Source: Nocardiopsis endophytica
Lineage (GTDB): Bacteria > Actinomycetota > Actinomycetes > Streptosporangiales > Streptosporangiaceae
DNA length: 61,608 nucleotides
Assembly (NCBI RefSeq): GCF_027706725.1
Contig: NZ_JAQFWQ010000034.1
Location: forward strand, 1 to 61,608
Direction: 5' to 3'
The position numbers and the translations under genes were made by a program. Under the pieces are notes generated by a model, which had not been told where the DNA came from, ran no database searches, and worked only from the letters and a program-made list of their open reading frames with translations. Positions 18,233 to 25,763 of this stretch are shown here, piece by piece (positions within the stretch are counted from its first letter, which is position 1; every line of letters begins with the position of its first letter).

Positions 18233-19336
18233 ATGGCGGTGGAGGCGCAGACGAGGAAGAGGGGCGCGGGGAGGTGGGCGTTCCCGGCGGCGCTGGCATG
18301 GTCGGCAGGGGTGGCGCTCCTGGCCCTGGCATGGGCGGCGGAGGTGCTCCCGCACCCGTTCTCCCGGGCGGGCGCGGTGAACATCGGGGCGGTGCTCAAC
18401 GCGTTCGACCCGGTGGTGGGGTCGGCCTTCATGCTTGCGCTGGGGGCGCTCGGCACCGCCTGCGGGGCGGTGCTGGTCCGGGCCCCGGCCGGGGTGGCGG
18501 GGCGGGCGGCGTCCGTGACGGCGCTGCTCATCGCGGGGATGATCGTGCTGGTGCCGATGCAGGGCGCACTGCTGACCCTGCTGGGGTACACGCCGGTCGT
18601 CATCGTCGCGGGGTGGGCGATCCCCGGGCTCCCCTCGTCGTACGTGGAGTACGTGACGTCGGCGGAGAACCTGTTCCTGGTGTACTGCGCCCTGGGCGCG
18701 GTGTTGTGGGGCGTCAGCGGCCTGGTCGGGCTGCGGCTGCAGCGCGACGCCTGCACTTCGTGCGGACGGGCCGAGGGCCGCACCCGGGAGCACGAGGAGC
18801 GCGTCCGGGCGGCGGCGCTGCGCACCGGAAGGATCGCGGTGGCGGTGGCCGTGGCGTCGTCGCTGGTCTACCCGTCGATCCGCATCCCGTGGCTGTTCGG
18901 GTACTACCCCGGCCTGGGGGGCGAGGAGGGGTTCGCCCCCGACACCGGCACGCTGATCATCGGCATGGGGCTGGCCTCGGGCGCGATGGGCGGCGCGGTC
19001 CTGATGCTCGGTCTGGTGCAGCGGTGGGGCGTGCGCTTCCCCCGGTGGATGGTCGGCCTGGCGGGGCGGCGCGTGCCGGTGTCGCTGGCGGTGGTGCCCG
19101 CGACCCTGGTGGCACTGGCGCTGGTCTCGCTGGGCAAGGTGGTCCTGGCCGCGTGGCTGACGGGGCGGTTCTACACCGCGAGCGCGCCGGGCGGCGTGGA
19201 CGCCGTGCACGAGGCGGCGTTCGGGTCGATGCTGGTCTGGGGCGCGGCCCTCGCGGTGGCGACCGGCGCCTACTGGATCCGCCGCCGCGCCGAGTGCACC
19301 ACCTGCGGAGAGGGGTTCCCCGAGTCGTTCCGGTGA
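18233..19336 (+). CDS. Unknown multi-spanning membrane protein
   Basis: I do not recognise this 367-aa family. There are about eight hydrophobic segments. Two short cytosolic cysteine pairs are present, CTSCGRAEG near the middle and CTTCGEGFPES at the C-terminus, which could be half zinc sites or redox pairs. The start ATG 18233 is supported by GGGGAGACGG. It is divergent from a histidine kinase gene and may be controlled by it. No transport signature was seen. Confidence 0.75.
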   Translation: MAVEAQTRKRGAGRWAFPAALAWSAGVALLALAWAAEVLPHPFSRAGAVNIGAVLNAFDPVVGSAFMLALGALGTACGAVLVRAPAGVAGRAASVTALLIAGMIVLVPMQGALLTLLGYTPVVIVAGWAIPGLPSSYVEYVTSAENLFLVYCALGAVLWGVSGLVGLRLQRDACTSCGRAEGRTREHEERVRAAALRTGRIAVAVAVASSLVYPSIRIPWLFGYYPGLGGEEGFAPDTGTLIIGMGLASGAMGGAVLMLGLVQRWGVRFPRWMVGLAGRRVPVSLAVVPATLVALALVSLGKVVLAAWLTGRFYTASAPGGVDAVHEAAFGSMLVWGAALAVATGAYWIRRRAECTTCGEGFPESFR

Positions 19337-19374
19337 GCACGACCGGAACGCGGACGGGGGTGCGGCGACGCGAA

Positions 19375-19415
19375 AGGGCCTCGGGGCGGCGGATGGGCCG
19401 CTGCCCCGAGGCCCT
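19375..19415. terminator. Bidirectional terminator between convergent genes
   Basis: The 13-bp arms AGGGCCTCGGGGC and GCCCCGAGGCCCT pair perfectly and the stem extends inward with further G/C pairs. It lies between the membrane protein gene and the first LPVTG gene. Confidence 0.8.
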
Positions 19416-19429
19416 GCCCGTGCGTGCGG

Positions 19430-20152
19430 TCAGCCTCTGCGGCCGGGCCCGCCGTTCGCGGTGCGGCGGAGCGTCAGGACCATGATCGCGGCCCCGGCGC
19501 ACACCAGGGCGATCCCCGCGGCCGTCAGGTCCACACCCGTACCCGTCACCGGGAGGCTGCCGTTCCCGCCTGCGGCTCCGTCGCGTGGGCCGTCGCCGTC
19601 GCCATCACCGTTGCCGTTTCCGCCGTTGTCCCCGTTGCCATTGCCGTTGCCGTTGTCCCCGTTGTCTCCATTGTCTCCGTTGCCGTCATCGCCGTTCTCG
19701 CAGTCGACCCAGAAGACCTTCTGCTTGGCGTTGCCGTGCTCGCCCTCGAAGTTCCAGAACAGCTTGTAGTGGCCGTCCGGGAGCTCGTACACCTGGGTCT
19801 CACCGTTGCCGTCGTCCCCGATCGTCAGCCCGCCGGAGAGGACCTGCGTCCCCTTCTGCCCGCCCGGTGCCCACTCGTCGATCTCCCAGCTCACTTCCTG
19901 GGCCCTGTCGAACCCGGACCCGACGAGCTTGAAGGTGCACACATGCGGCTCGTTGGCGTTGCCCGTGGACGGGTCCTCCGGGTCGACCACCTTCACCGTG
20001 CCGTTGTCCCCTGGCGGATCGCCGGGGGTGTCCGCCGCGGCAGGGTGCACCGCCGTCCCCAGTGCGGCGATGATGGCCCCCGCCGCGAGCAGGGCGCCGA
20101 GGGCGGTACGGGCGGGCTTCGGGTGCGGCTCCGTCGTCAGGGAGATATCCAC
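19430..20152 (-). CDS. LPxTG-anchored surface protein (paralogue 1)
   Basis: This 240-aa wall-anchored protein has a signal peptide (ending near AAAD) and a single approximately 110-residue domain with two cysteines (EPHVCTFKLVGSGF...KQKVFWVDCE). An Asn-Gly-Asp repeat linker follows. The sorting signal is SLPVTG, a hydrophobic helix and Arg-rich tail, the classic sortase substrate layout. The domain is shared with the next gene (same CTF...KLFWNFEGE...VFWVDC pattern), so they are tandem paralogues. The start is GTG 20152 with an AAGGAG site. The function is unknown; adhesion or wall structure is plausible. No sortase gene is in the window. Confidence 0.88.
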   Translation of the reverse strand: MDISLTTEPHPKPARTALGALLAAGAIIAALGTAVHPAAADTPGDPPGDNGTVKVVDPEDPSTGNANEPHVCTFKLVGSGFDRAQEVSWEIDEWAPGGQKGTQVLSGGLTIGDDGNGETQVYELPDGHYKLFWNFEGEHGNAKQKVFWVDCENGDDGNGDNGDNGDNGNGNGNGDNGGNGNGDGDGDGPRDGAAGGNGSLPVTGTGVDLTAAGIALVCAGAAIMVLTLRRTANGGPGRRG

Positions 20153-20287
20153 TGTGACTCCTTGTGATCAAATGTGCACAACAAGTCAAGGGTCCGGGGG
20201 ACGCCCCTCCGTCACCGTGCTCGGACACGCCGCATGACGAACCCTTGACGGAACACCCCCGTGAAGGAGCACCCGGCGCACGAAGGA

Positions 20288-20324
20288 GGGGCGGTGCGGA
20301 CCCCGCTCGGGTCCGCACCGCCCC
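20288..20324 (-). terminator. Terminator after LPxTG paralogue 2
   Basis: A perfect 16-bp stem with a 5-nt loop lies about 20 nt downstream of the stop of the minus-strand gene at 20347. It separates the two paralogues into two transcription units. Confidence 0.8.
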
Positions 20325-20346
20325 CCGGCCGACGGATTCGGGCCGG

Positions 20347-21204
20347 TTACCCCTGGGCGCCTTCCCCGGGCGCGGCGGCCTTGCGCTTGCGCGCCAGGAC
20401 CATCGCCGCCGCACCGCCGCCCACGGCCACGGCACCGGCGGCGACGATGCCGCCCAGCGCCGCGCCGGTCACCGGCAGACCGCCGGACGAACCGTCGTCA
20501 CCGCCGGCGGAGGGAGCCGGGCCCTCCTCCTCGGGGGACGGGCTCGGGGCGTCGCCTTCCTCGGCGGGCGGGTTCTGCCGCTCGCCGTCCTCCTCCCCGG
20601 GAGCCCCGTCACCGGGCTCCTCGGCGCCGGGGGACTCCTCCGGCGCGGGCTCACCGGGCGTCTCGCCCTCCTCACCGGGGGTCTCCGGCTCCTCTGGGGC
20701 CTCCTCGCCCGGCTGCCCGGGCTCCTCGTCCCCGCAGTCGACCCAGAACACCTTCTGCTTGGCCCGGCCGTTCTCGCCGTCGAAGTTCCAGAACAGCTTG
20801 TAGTGGCCGTCGGGGAGCTCGTACTCCTCGGTCTCGCCGTGGCCCTCGCCGTCCAGGGCGAGGTCGCCCTCCAGGACGACGGGACGCTCCTTGGAGCCGT
20901 CCCCCGGGGGCCAGGTGCGGATCTTCCACCACACCTGCTGCTCGCCGTCGAAGTTGGAGCCGACCAGCGTGAAGGTGCACACGTGCGGCTCGTTGCGCAT
21001 GTCCTCGGGCGGCGTCTGCGGGTCGTGGACCTTGACCGTGCCGTTGTCCCCGGGCGGGCCCGCGGTCTTCTCCGCCTCCTCGGGGAGGTCCGCCGGGTCA
21101 GCCGGGGCCGCGGACGCGGTTCCGGTCAGGGCCAGGGCCGCTCCGGCGAAGAGCAGCGCCCCGGCCGCGAAGCCGCCGACGCGCGTACGCAGAGCATGGT
21201 TCAT
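20347..21204 (-). CDS. LPxTG-anchored surface protein (paralogue 2)
   Basis: This 285-aa protein is related to the next gene downstream. It has a signal peptide (ending near ASAAP) and the same two-cysteine domain (EPHVCTFTLVGSNF...KLFWNFDGENGRAKQKVFWVDC). Its linker is different, rich in Pro, Glu and Gly instead of Asn-Gly-Asp. The sorting signal is GLPVTG with a hydrophobic stretch and RKRK tail. The start ATG 21204 is supported by AGGAG. A TATATT -10-like box lies about 45 bp upstream (21245-21250). The different spacers on a shared head suggest duplication followed by stalk divergence. Confidence 0.88.
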   Translation of the reverse strand: MNHALRTRVGGFAAGALLFAGAALALTGTASAAPADPADLPEEAEKTAGPPGDNGTVKVHDPQTPPEDMRNEPHVCTFTLVGSNFDGEQQVWWKIRTWPPGDGSKERPVVLEGDLALDGEGHGETEEYELPDGHYKLFWNFDGENGRAKQKVFWVDCGDEEPGQPGEEAPEEPETPGEEGETPGEPAPEESPGAEEPGDGAPGEEDGERQNPPAEEGDAPSPSPEEEGPAPSAGGDDGSSGGLPVTGAALGGIVAAGAVAVGGGAAAMVLARKRKAAAPGEGAQG

Positions 21205-21413
21205 CAGGAGACTCCTGAGAATCGGGGGATGTGGGAGAACGACGAATATAGCGGTTTCCCTGTGATCTGGGCCCTCTTTCGGGGGGCCGGAACGATAACG
21301 AATGGGGGACCCAGCGCCCGAAGGGGCCATCGCTACACTTGCCCCGATGGACTCCCTCTTCCCGATGCGCCCCGTTCCCCGGACAGGAGCGGAGCGCCCG
21401 ATTATCATCGGGG

Positions 21414-23270
21414 ATGAGGGCAGCGCCCCAGCGCCCCAGCGCCCCAGCGCCCCAGCGCCCCAGCGCCCCAGCGCCCCAGGCCGACGGCCGTCCGCTTCTG
21501 TGGGACCGGTCCGTTGACGAGATCGAGCGGTGGACCACCTGGAAGGGCCCCGTCCTCCTCGCCGTCGCGCGGACCCTGACCTCCACGGTCCGCCTGCTCG
21601 ACGCCCTCACCCTGCTGCGCGGCGACCCCCGGGTACTGACCGTCTTCACCTGCGACGAAGGATCCGCCTTCAGCTCCCGCACCGAGCGGCTGCTGGCCGA
21701 ATCGGGCGCCGCGTACGTCCCCTGGGAACGGGCCCACGGCGTGCCCGCCTCGCTCATCCTGACGGCCAGCGAGAACGTCGACCTCACCCGTCTCGGGGCC
21801 CCGGTGGTCGTCCTCCCGCACGGGATCGGCTTCCAGAAGTACGTGCCGGACTCCGAGAGCGGGGAGCGGCGCCTCTCCGGTGTCGTCCGCGAGGAGTTCG
21901 CCCACCGCCCGGACATCGTCACCGTGCTCTCCCACCCCTCCCAGCGCGAGCAGCTCCGCAAGGAGAGCGCCGTTCTCGCCGACTCGGCCGAGGCCGTCGG
22001 CGACCACGTGCACGACCGTGTGCGGGCGGGAACGCGCCGGCGCCCCCTCTACCGCGCGCGGCTGGGCACCGGCGCAGGCGACCGGCTCGTCGTCCTCACC
22101 TCGACCTGGGGCGACCAGGGCCTCCTTGGCAGCGAGCCGGACCTCCCCCGGCGCCTGCTCGCCGAACTCCCCCTGGACCGCTACCGGGTCGCCGCCGTCC
22201 TGCACCCCAACATCTGGACCGCACACGGCACCTGGGGCGTGCGGCAGGCGCTCGCCCCCGCGCTCGACGCCGGGTTGCTCCTCCTCCCGCCCGAGCAGGG
22301 ATGGGAGGCGGCCCTCAGCGCCGCCGACTGCGTGATCGGGGACCACGGGTCCGTCACGCTCTACGCGGCGGCAGCCGACGTGCCCGTAGCGCTCGGCGCC
22401 TTCGGCGAGGAGTCCGTGCCGGAGACGGCGATCGGCACGCTGGCCCAGGGCGCGGCGAGGCTCGACCTGTCCAGCGCGCTGCGGCCGCAGGTGGAGGCCG
22501 TCATCGACGGTCACACTCCCGGGCTCCATTCCGATGCCGTGGAGCAGGCCTTCGCCTACCGGGGGGCGGCGGCGGACCGGCTCCGCGCGCTCCTGTACCG
22601 GGAGATCGGGCTGAGCGTTCCCGATACCCGGCGCGGCGCGCTGCGGGGGCCGGCCGAACCGGAGCCCGAGGCGCGGGAGGTCACGGCGTTCGAGGTGATG
22701 ACGCATATCGAAGGCGTCGACGCTGCGCGGCCCGAACAGGGCGGGCGTGTCTCGGTGGAGCGCTTCCCTGCGGCGGTGCGCGACCCGGCGGAGCCCCCGG
22801 ACGGATGGACGCGCCACCTCGCCGTCTCCGAGACCGAGCCCGACGAGGCGCTCGCGCGCTCGGCGTCGGTCATCCTTCGCGCGGACGGTACGCGCGGCAC
22901 CGGAGACGCCGACGTCCCCGGCGGCCCCGGCGGAGCCGCCCGCTCCCAGACAGCAGATGTCATGTCTCCCGAAGGGTGGGCGACGGACGCGCTCAAGCGC
23001 TATCCCGGCGCGCTGATGGCCGTGGCCGACGCCGAGCCGACGGGCGGGTCCGGCGTCGTGGCCTTCCTCCGGGACGGCGGCACCGTGTCCGTCCGCGGCG
23101 ACCGCCCGATCCCTCTGGAGATCACCGCGGCGCTCGCCTATGCGGTCGTTCGGAGCGCGTCCAAGGGCGGCGCCGCGGAGGACTGCATACCGAACGGCCC
23201 GGTCCGTGTGGCCTGCGAGGCCCAGGAGTGGTCGGCACGCGTCGATCGGCGGCGGCAGGCCCTGCCCTAG
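21414..23270 (+). CDS. CDP-glycerol glycerophosphotransferase-like protein (TagF/TagB-like), repeat-controlled start
   Basis: This 618-aa protein is not confidently assigned. Residues from about 20 to 430 resemble the GT-B fold of teichoic acid polymerases: LVVLTSTWGDQG, a HPNIW motif and ADCVIGDHGSVTLYAAAADV, which corresponds to the nucleotide-binding loop. The C-terminal 180 residues are less conserved and may be a separate domain. In the present frame the start is ATG 21414, with a poor ribosome site, followed at once by seven copies of an 8-bp repeat. A second ATG at 21347, 8 nt after a TACACT box, is out of frame with the present copy number. It is convergent with the STAND ATPase gene, 24 bp apart. 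Confidence 0.72.
   Translation: MRAAPQRPSAPAPQRPSAPAPQADGRPLLWDRSVDEIERWTTWKGPVLLAVARTLTSTVRLLDALTLLRGDPRVLTVFTCDEGSAFSSRTERLLAESGAAYVPWERAHGVPASLILTASENVDLTRLGAPVVVLPHGIGFQKYVPDSESGERRLSGVVREEFAHRPDIVTVLSHPSQREQLRKESAVLADSAEAVGDHVHDRVRAGTRRRPLYRARLGTGAGDRLVVLTSTWGDQGLLGSEPDLPRRLLAELPLDRYRVAAVLHPNIWTAHGTWGVRQALAPALDAGLLLLPPEQGWEAALSAADCVIGDHGSVTLYAAAADVPVALGAFGEESVPETAIGTLAQGAARLDLSSALRPQVEAVIDGHTPGLHSDAVEQAFAYRGAAADRLRALLYREIGLSVPDTRRGALRGPAEPEPEAREVTAFEVMTHIEGVDAARPEQGGRVSVERFPAAVRDPAEPPDGWTRHLAVSETEPDEALARSASVILRADGTRGTGDADVPGGPGGAARSQTADVMSPEGWATDALKRYPGALMAVADAEPTGGSGVVAFLRDGGTVSVRGDRPIPLEITAALAYAVVRSASKGGAAEDCIPNGPVRVACEAQEWSARVDRRRQALP
21422..21479 (+). repeat. 8-bp simple-sequence repeat (AGCGCCCC) x 7 plus 2 bp
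   Basis: Seven perfect copies of AGCGCCCC are followed by AG. The unit length is not a multiple of three, so gain or loss of one copy shifts the reading frame of the gene that begins 8 bp upstream. This is the layout of a contingency locus. Confidence 0.95.
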
Positions 23271-23294
23271 CGCTCGTGCCCCGCCGCCCCAGGG

Positions 23295-25499
23295 TCACGT
23301 GTCATCAGAAAGCCTCTGCTCCAGGTCCCGGGCTCGCGGAGAGCCTCCCTTCCGGTAGATCTCCAGGGCTCGCCGCAGGTGGCGTTCGGTTTCCGCGTCC
23401 AGGTTCAGCGCCGTCGAGGCCGCGGCGAGATCCTCCCTGACCTCGGCCTCGTGATACTCGCTCTGGCATTCCTCCAATGCGTCGGCGGCCTTGGCGAGCG
23501 TTCGGAGCGCCTCGGCGTGCCGTTCCGCCTTCAGGTGCAGCCGCCCCAGCGCCGCCTCCGCGCGGGCCGCCATACGCACGTCGGGATTCACCAGCCCGAG
23601 GAGCCGGGAATGCGCGTCCTCCAGATCCTTGCGGGCCGTCTCCATCCGCCCCGCATCCAGCCGCGCACGACCGCGGTAGAACGCGGCCAGCGCCGCCCCC
23701 CGACGCGCGTTGGCGTCGTCGCCGAGCGAGGCGCACAGATCCTCCGACCGGTTGAAAGCGGTGATCGCGGCGTCGATGTCGGTCTGCTGCAGCAAGCGGC
23801 CGTAGAACTCGTAAGCGGAGGCTTCCAGCATCACGTCGCCGACCTCGCGGGCGATCTCGAAGACGCGGTCCAGCTGGCGCAGTGCCTCGTCTCGGCGTCC
23901 GAGGTCGGCGAGGGGGCGGGAGACGGCGGTCCGCAGTCGCATCTCCGCGTCGGAACGACCGGCTCGCCCGGCCGCTGCGGCGCCCGCCAGGCCGGTCTCC
24001 ACCCAGTCCTGGACGAATCGGACGTTCATGTAGAGCGCTGTGGCCATCTCCGCCACCTGCCAGGACACGTCGTCCAGCCCCAGGTCGGAGGACCGCATCA
24101 CGAGTCCGGTGAGCGTCCGCCGCTCCCCTTCCAACCATTCCAGGGCGCGTGTCCTCGTCCGGCCGCCGTCCTGGAACGGGTCGTTCATCCCCTCGGTCAG
24201 CGCCCCGACGTCGGTGACCCGGGTGCGCGTTCCCATCACGGCCACGTCCGCGAAGGCCAGCCTCCCGAGGAAGCCGGCCGCCATCCGTCCCAGAGCGGCG
24301 CGGCGCACGTCGGCGGCGTCGGTCTCCGCTCCCCGCTTCCGCGCGTCGGCGACGAGGAGCGGGTGCCGGAAGCGGTACACGCCCTCCGAGGCGGGTTCCA
24401 GGACCCCGGCGTCGGCCAATTCCGCGAGCAGGGAATCGGCGCCGCCGTCGGGCACGAGCGCCTCGGCGACGTACCGGTCGAAGTGCTCGCCCGGCCACTC
24501 CCCCAGCGCCCGGTAGAGCGCGGCGGCCGGTCCGGACAGCCTCTTGTAGGTGGTGCCGAAGGTCGCGGACAAGGTGTGCCCCCTGTAGCCGATCGCCGCC
24601 AGTCTGCGCTTCTCACTCCCCAAGTCGGCCAGCAGCGCCGCGGTGTCGTCCTGTGCCCGGATCCGTGCCGCGACCATGACCAGGGCCAGCGGCAGGCCGT
24701 CACACGCCTCGATCAGTCGGGGGATCCCCGGGTCGCCGGGGTCGAGCCGGGGGCACTTCCGCTGCAAGAGCTCCCGCGCCTCCTCCTCGCCGAGCGGCTC
24801 GAGAACATGGTGTACGGCTCCTTGCGGGTCGAACACCAGCTCCGCGAGCGATGGCCCGTCCCCTGCGGCCAGCAGGGCGCCCCTGCCACCGGGGATCAGG
24901 GGGCGGACCTGCGCAGGCTCTTGTGCCCCGTCGACGACCACGAGGACCGGCGACCGCGCCGTGCGGGTCAGGAACTCGTCCACCCGCCCCCGGAAGGTCT
25001 CCGGCAGAAAGGCGTCCTTGACGCCCAGGGAGCGCAGGAAGTCGGTGACGGCCTGGTCGGGGTCGGGCCGCCTCCTCCCCTCCACGGGTGTGTAGTCGTA
25101 GTGGAGGACACCGCCCGGGAAACGTTCCTGGAGGCGCTCGGCGGCCTTCCGGAGCAACGAGGACTTTCCGACTCCCAGGGGCCCCTCGAAGACGAACACG
25201 CCCGTCCCGGTCGACTCGTGCAGGGTTCGGGCGATGCCGTCGAACACGTCGTTCCTATTGACGAAGACCAAGGGCGCCGCCGGTACGGTACTCGGCCGAC
25301 CGCCGTCGCCGTCCGGCCCGCTCCCGAGTCCGCCATTGATCGTGAACCCCCCGTTCACGTTGCCGATCTGGAACACCGTGTTCGCCGCCCCAGAGAAGTC
25401 GTTGCTCACGCCGCCGCGGGTCTTCCCGTCCTCGGGCTCCTGCTCCTCGGGCTCTCGGTCCTCGCCGCCGAAGGGCTCGTCAGCTCCGTCCTCAGGCAT
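23295..25499 (-). CDS. STAND ATPase (NB-ARC-TPR) with amyloid-like N-terminal motif
   Basis: This 734-aa signal-transducing NTPase resembles plant/animal NLRs. Residues 1-30 are acidic and disordered. Residues 33-56 carry NDFSGAANTVFQIGNVNGGF, a Gln-Ile-Gly motif resembling bacterial amyloid signalling or RHIM-like motifs. The NB-ARC region has a P-loop GPLGVGKSSLL (106-116) and Walker B VLVVVDGA near residue 200, then DGLPLALVMVAARI (GLPLA) near residue 265. A winged-helix/ARM stretch and TPR repeats fill the C-terminal 300 residues. The start ATG 25499 has an AGGAGG site. It is divergent from the TGT-like gene. STAND proteins often sense ligands and recruit effectors; no partner effector with the same motif was found. 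Confidence 0.85.
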   Translation of the reverse strand: MPEDGADEPFGGEDREPEEQEPEDGKTRGGVSNDFSGAANTVFQIGNVNGGFTINGGLGSGPDGDGGRPSTVPAAPLVFVNRNDVFDGIARTLHESTGTGVFVFEGPLGVGKSSLLRKAAERLQERFPGGVLHYDYTPVEGRRRPDPDQAVTDFLRSLGVKDAFLPETFRGRVDEFLTRTARSPVLVVVDGAQEPAQVRPLIPGGRGALLAAGDGPSLAELVFDPQGAVHHVLEPLGEEEARELLQRKCPRLDPGDPGIPRLIEACDGLPLALVMVAARIRAQDDTAALLADLGSEKRRLAAIGYRGHTLSATFGTTYKRLSGPAAALYRALGEWPGEHFDRYVAEALVPDGGADSLLAELADAGVLEPASEGVYRFRHPLLVADARKRGAETDAADVRRAALGRMAAGFLGRLAFADVAVMGTRTRVTDVGALTEGMNDPFQDGGRTRTRALEWLEGERRTLTGLVMRSSDLGLDDVSWQVAEMATALYMNVRFVQDWVETGLAGAAAAGRAGRSDAEMRLRTAVSRPLADLGRRDEALRQLDRVFEIAREVGDVMLEASAYEFYGRLLQQTDIDAAITAFNRSEDLCASLGDDANARRGAALAAFYRGRARLDAGRMETARKDLEDAHSRLLGLVNPDVRMAARAEAALGRLHLKAERHAEALRTLAKAADALEECQSEYHEAEVREDLAAASTALNLDAETERHLRRALEIYRKGGSPRARDLEQRLSDDT

Positions 25500-25763
25500 G
25501 TCGTCCTCCTGGGGGGTGGGGCCTGGCACGGTAGGCGCAGGCGGGCTTGGGGAGGGCGCCCACCTTTGCGGCCCGGTCGGGCACATCGGCCGACGCCGGG
25601 GCGACCTTACCCCTCGGGGACACCTTGGTCGCGGCGCGTGACCACATCGCGCCAAGCTGCCGCCTGCCGCGCGCGCTGCGGGCATCACGACACCGACCGC
25701 TCCGCACACTCGGCGACCGACCCCGTGTGACGCCCCCACCCTCGCGCTCGCGAGGAGGCCGAG
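25500..25763. promoter_or_regulatory. Divergent promoter region, STAND ATPase / TGT-like gene
   Basis: This 264-bp GC-rich spacer separates two divergently transcribed genes with good ribosome sites on both sides (AGGAGG each). No clear -10/-35 was identified. A shared control region would tie the two genes together. Confidence 0.4.

Noticed and set aside
19580-19690. Asn-Gly-Asp codon repeats as a phase-variable tract
   Set aside because: The units are multiples of three and imperfect, so length change would not shift the frame.
23379-25730. 783-aa frame opposite the STAND gene
   Set aside because: It is a shadow of the STAND coding strand with no recognisable domain.
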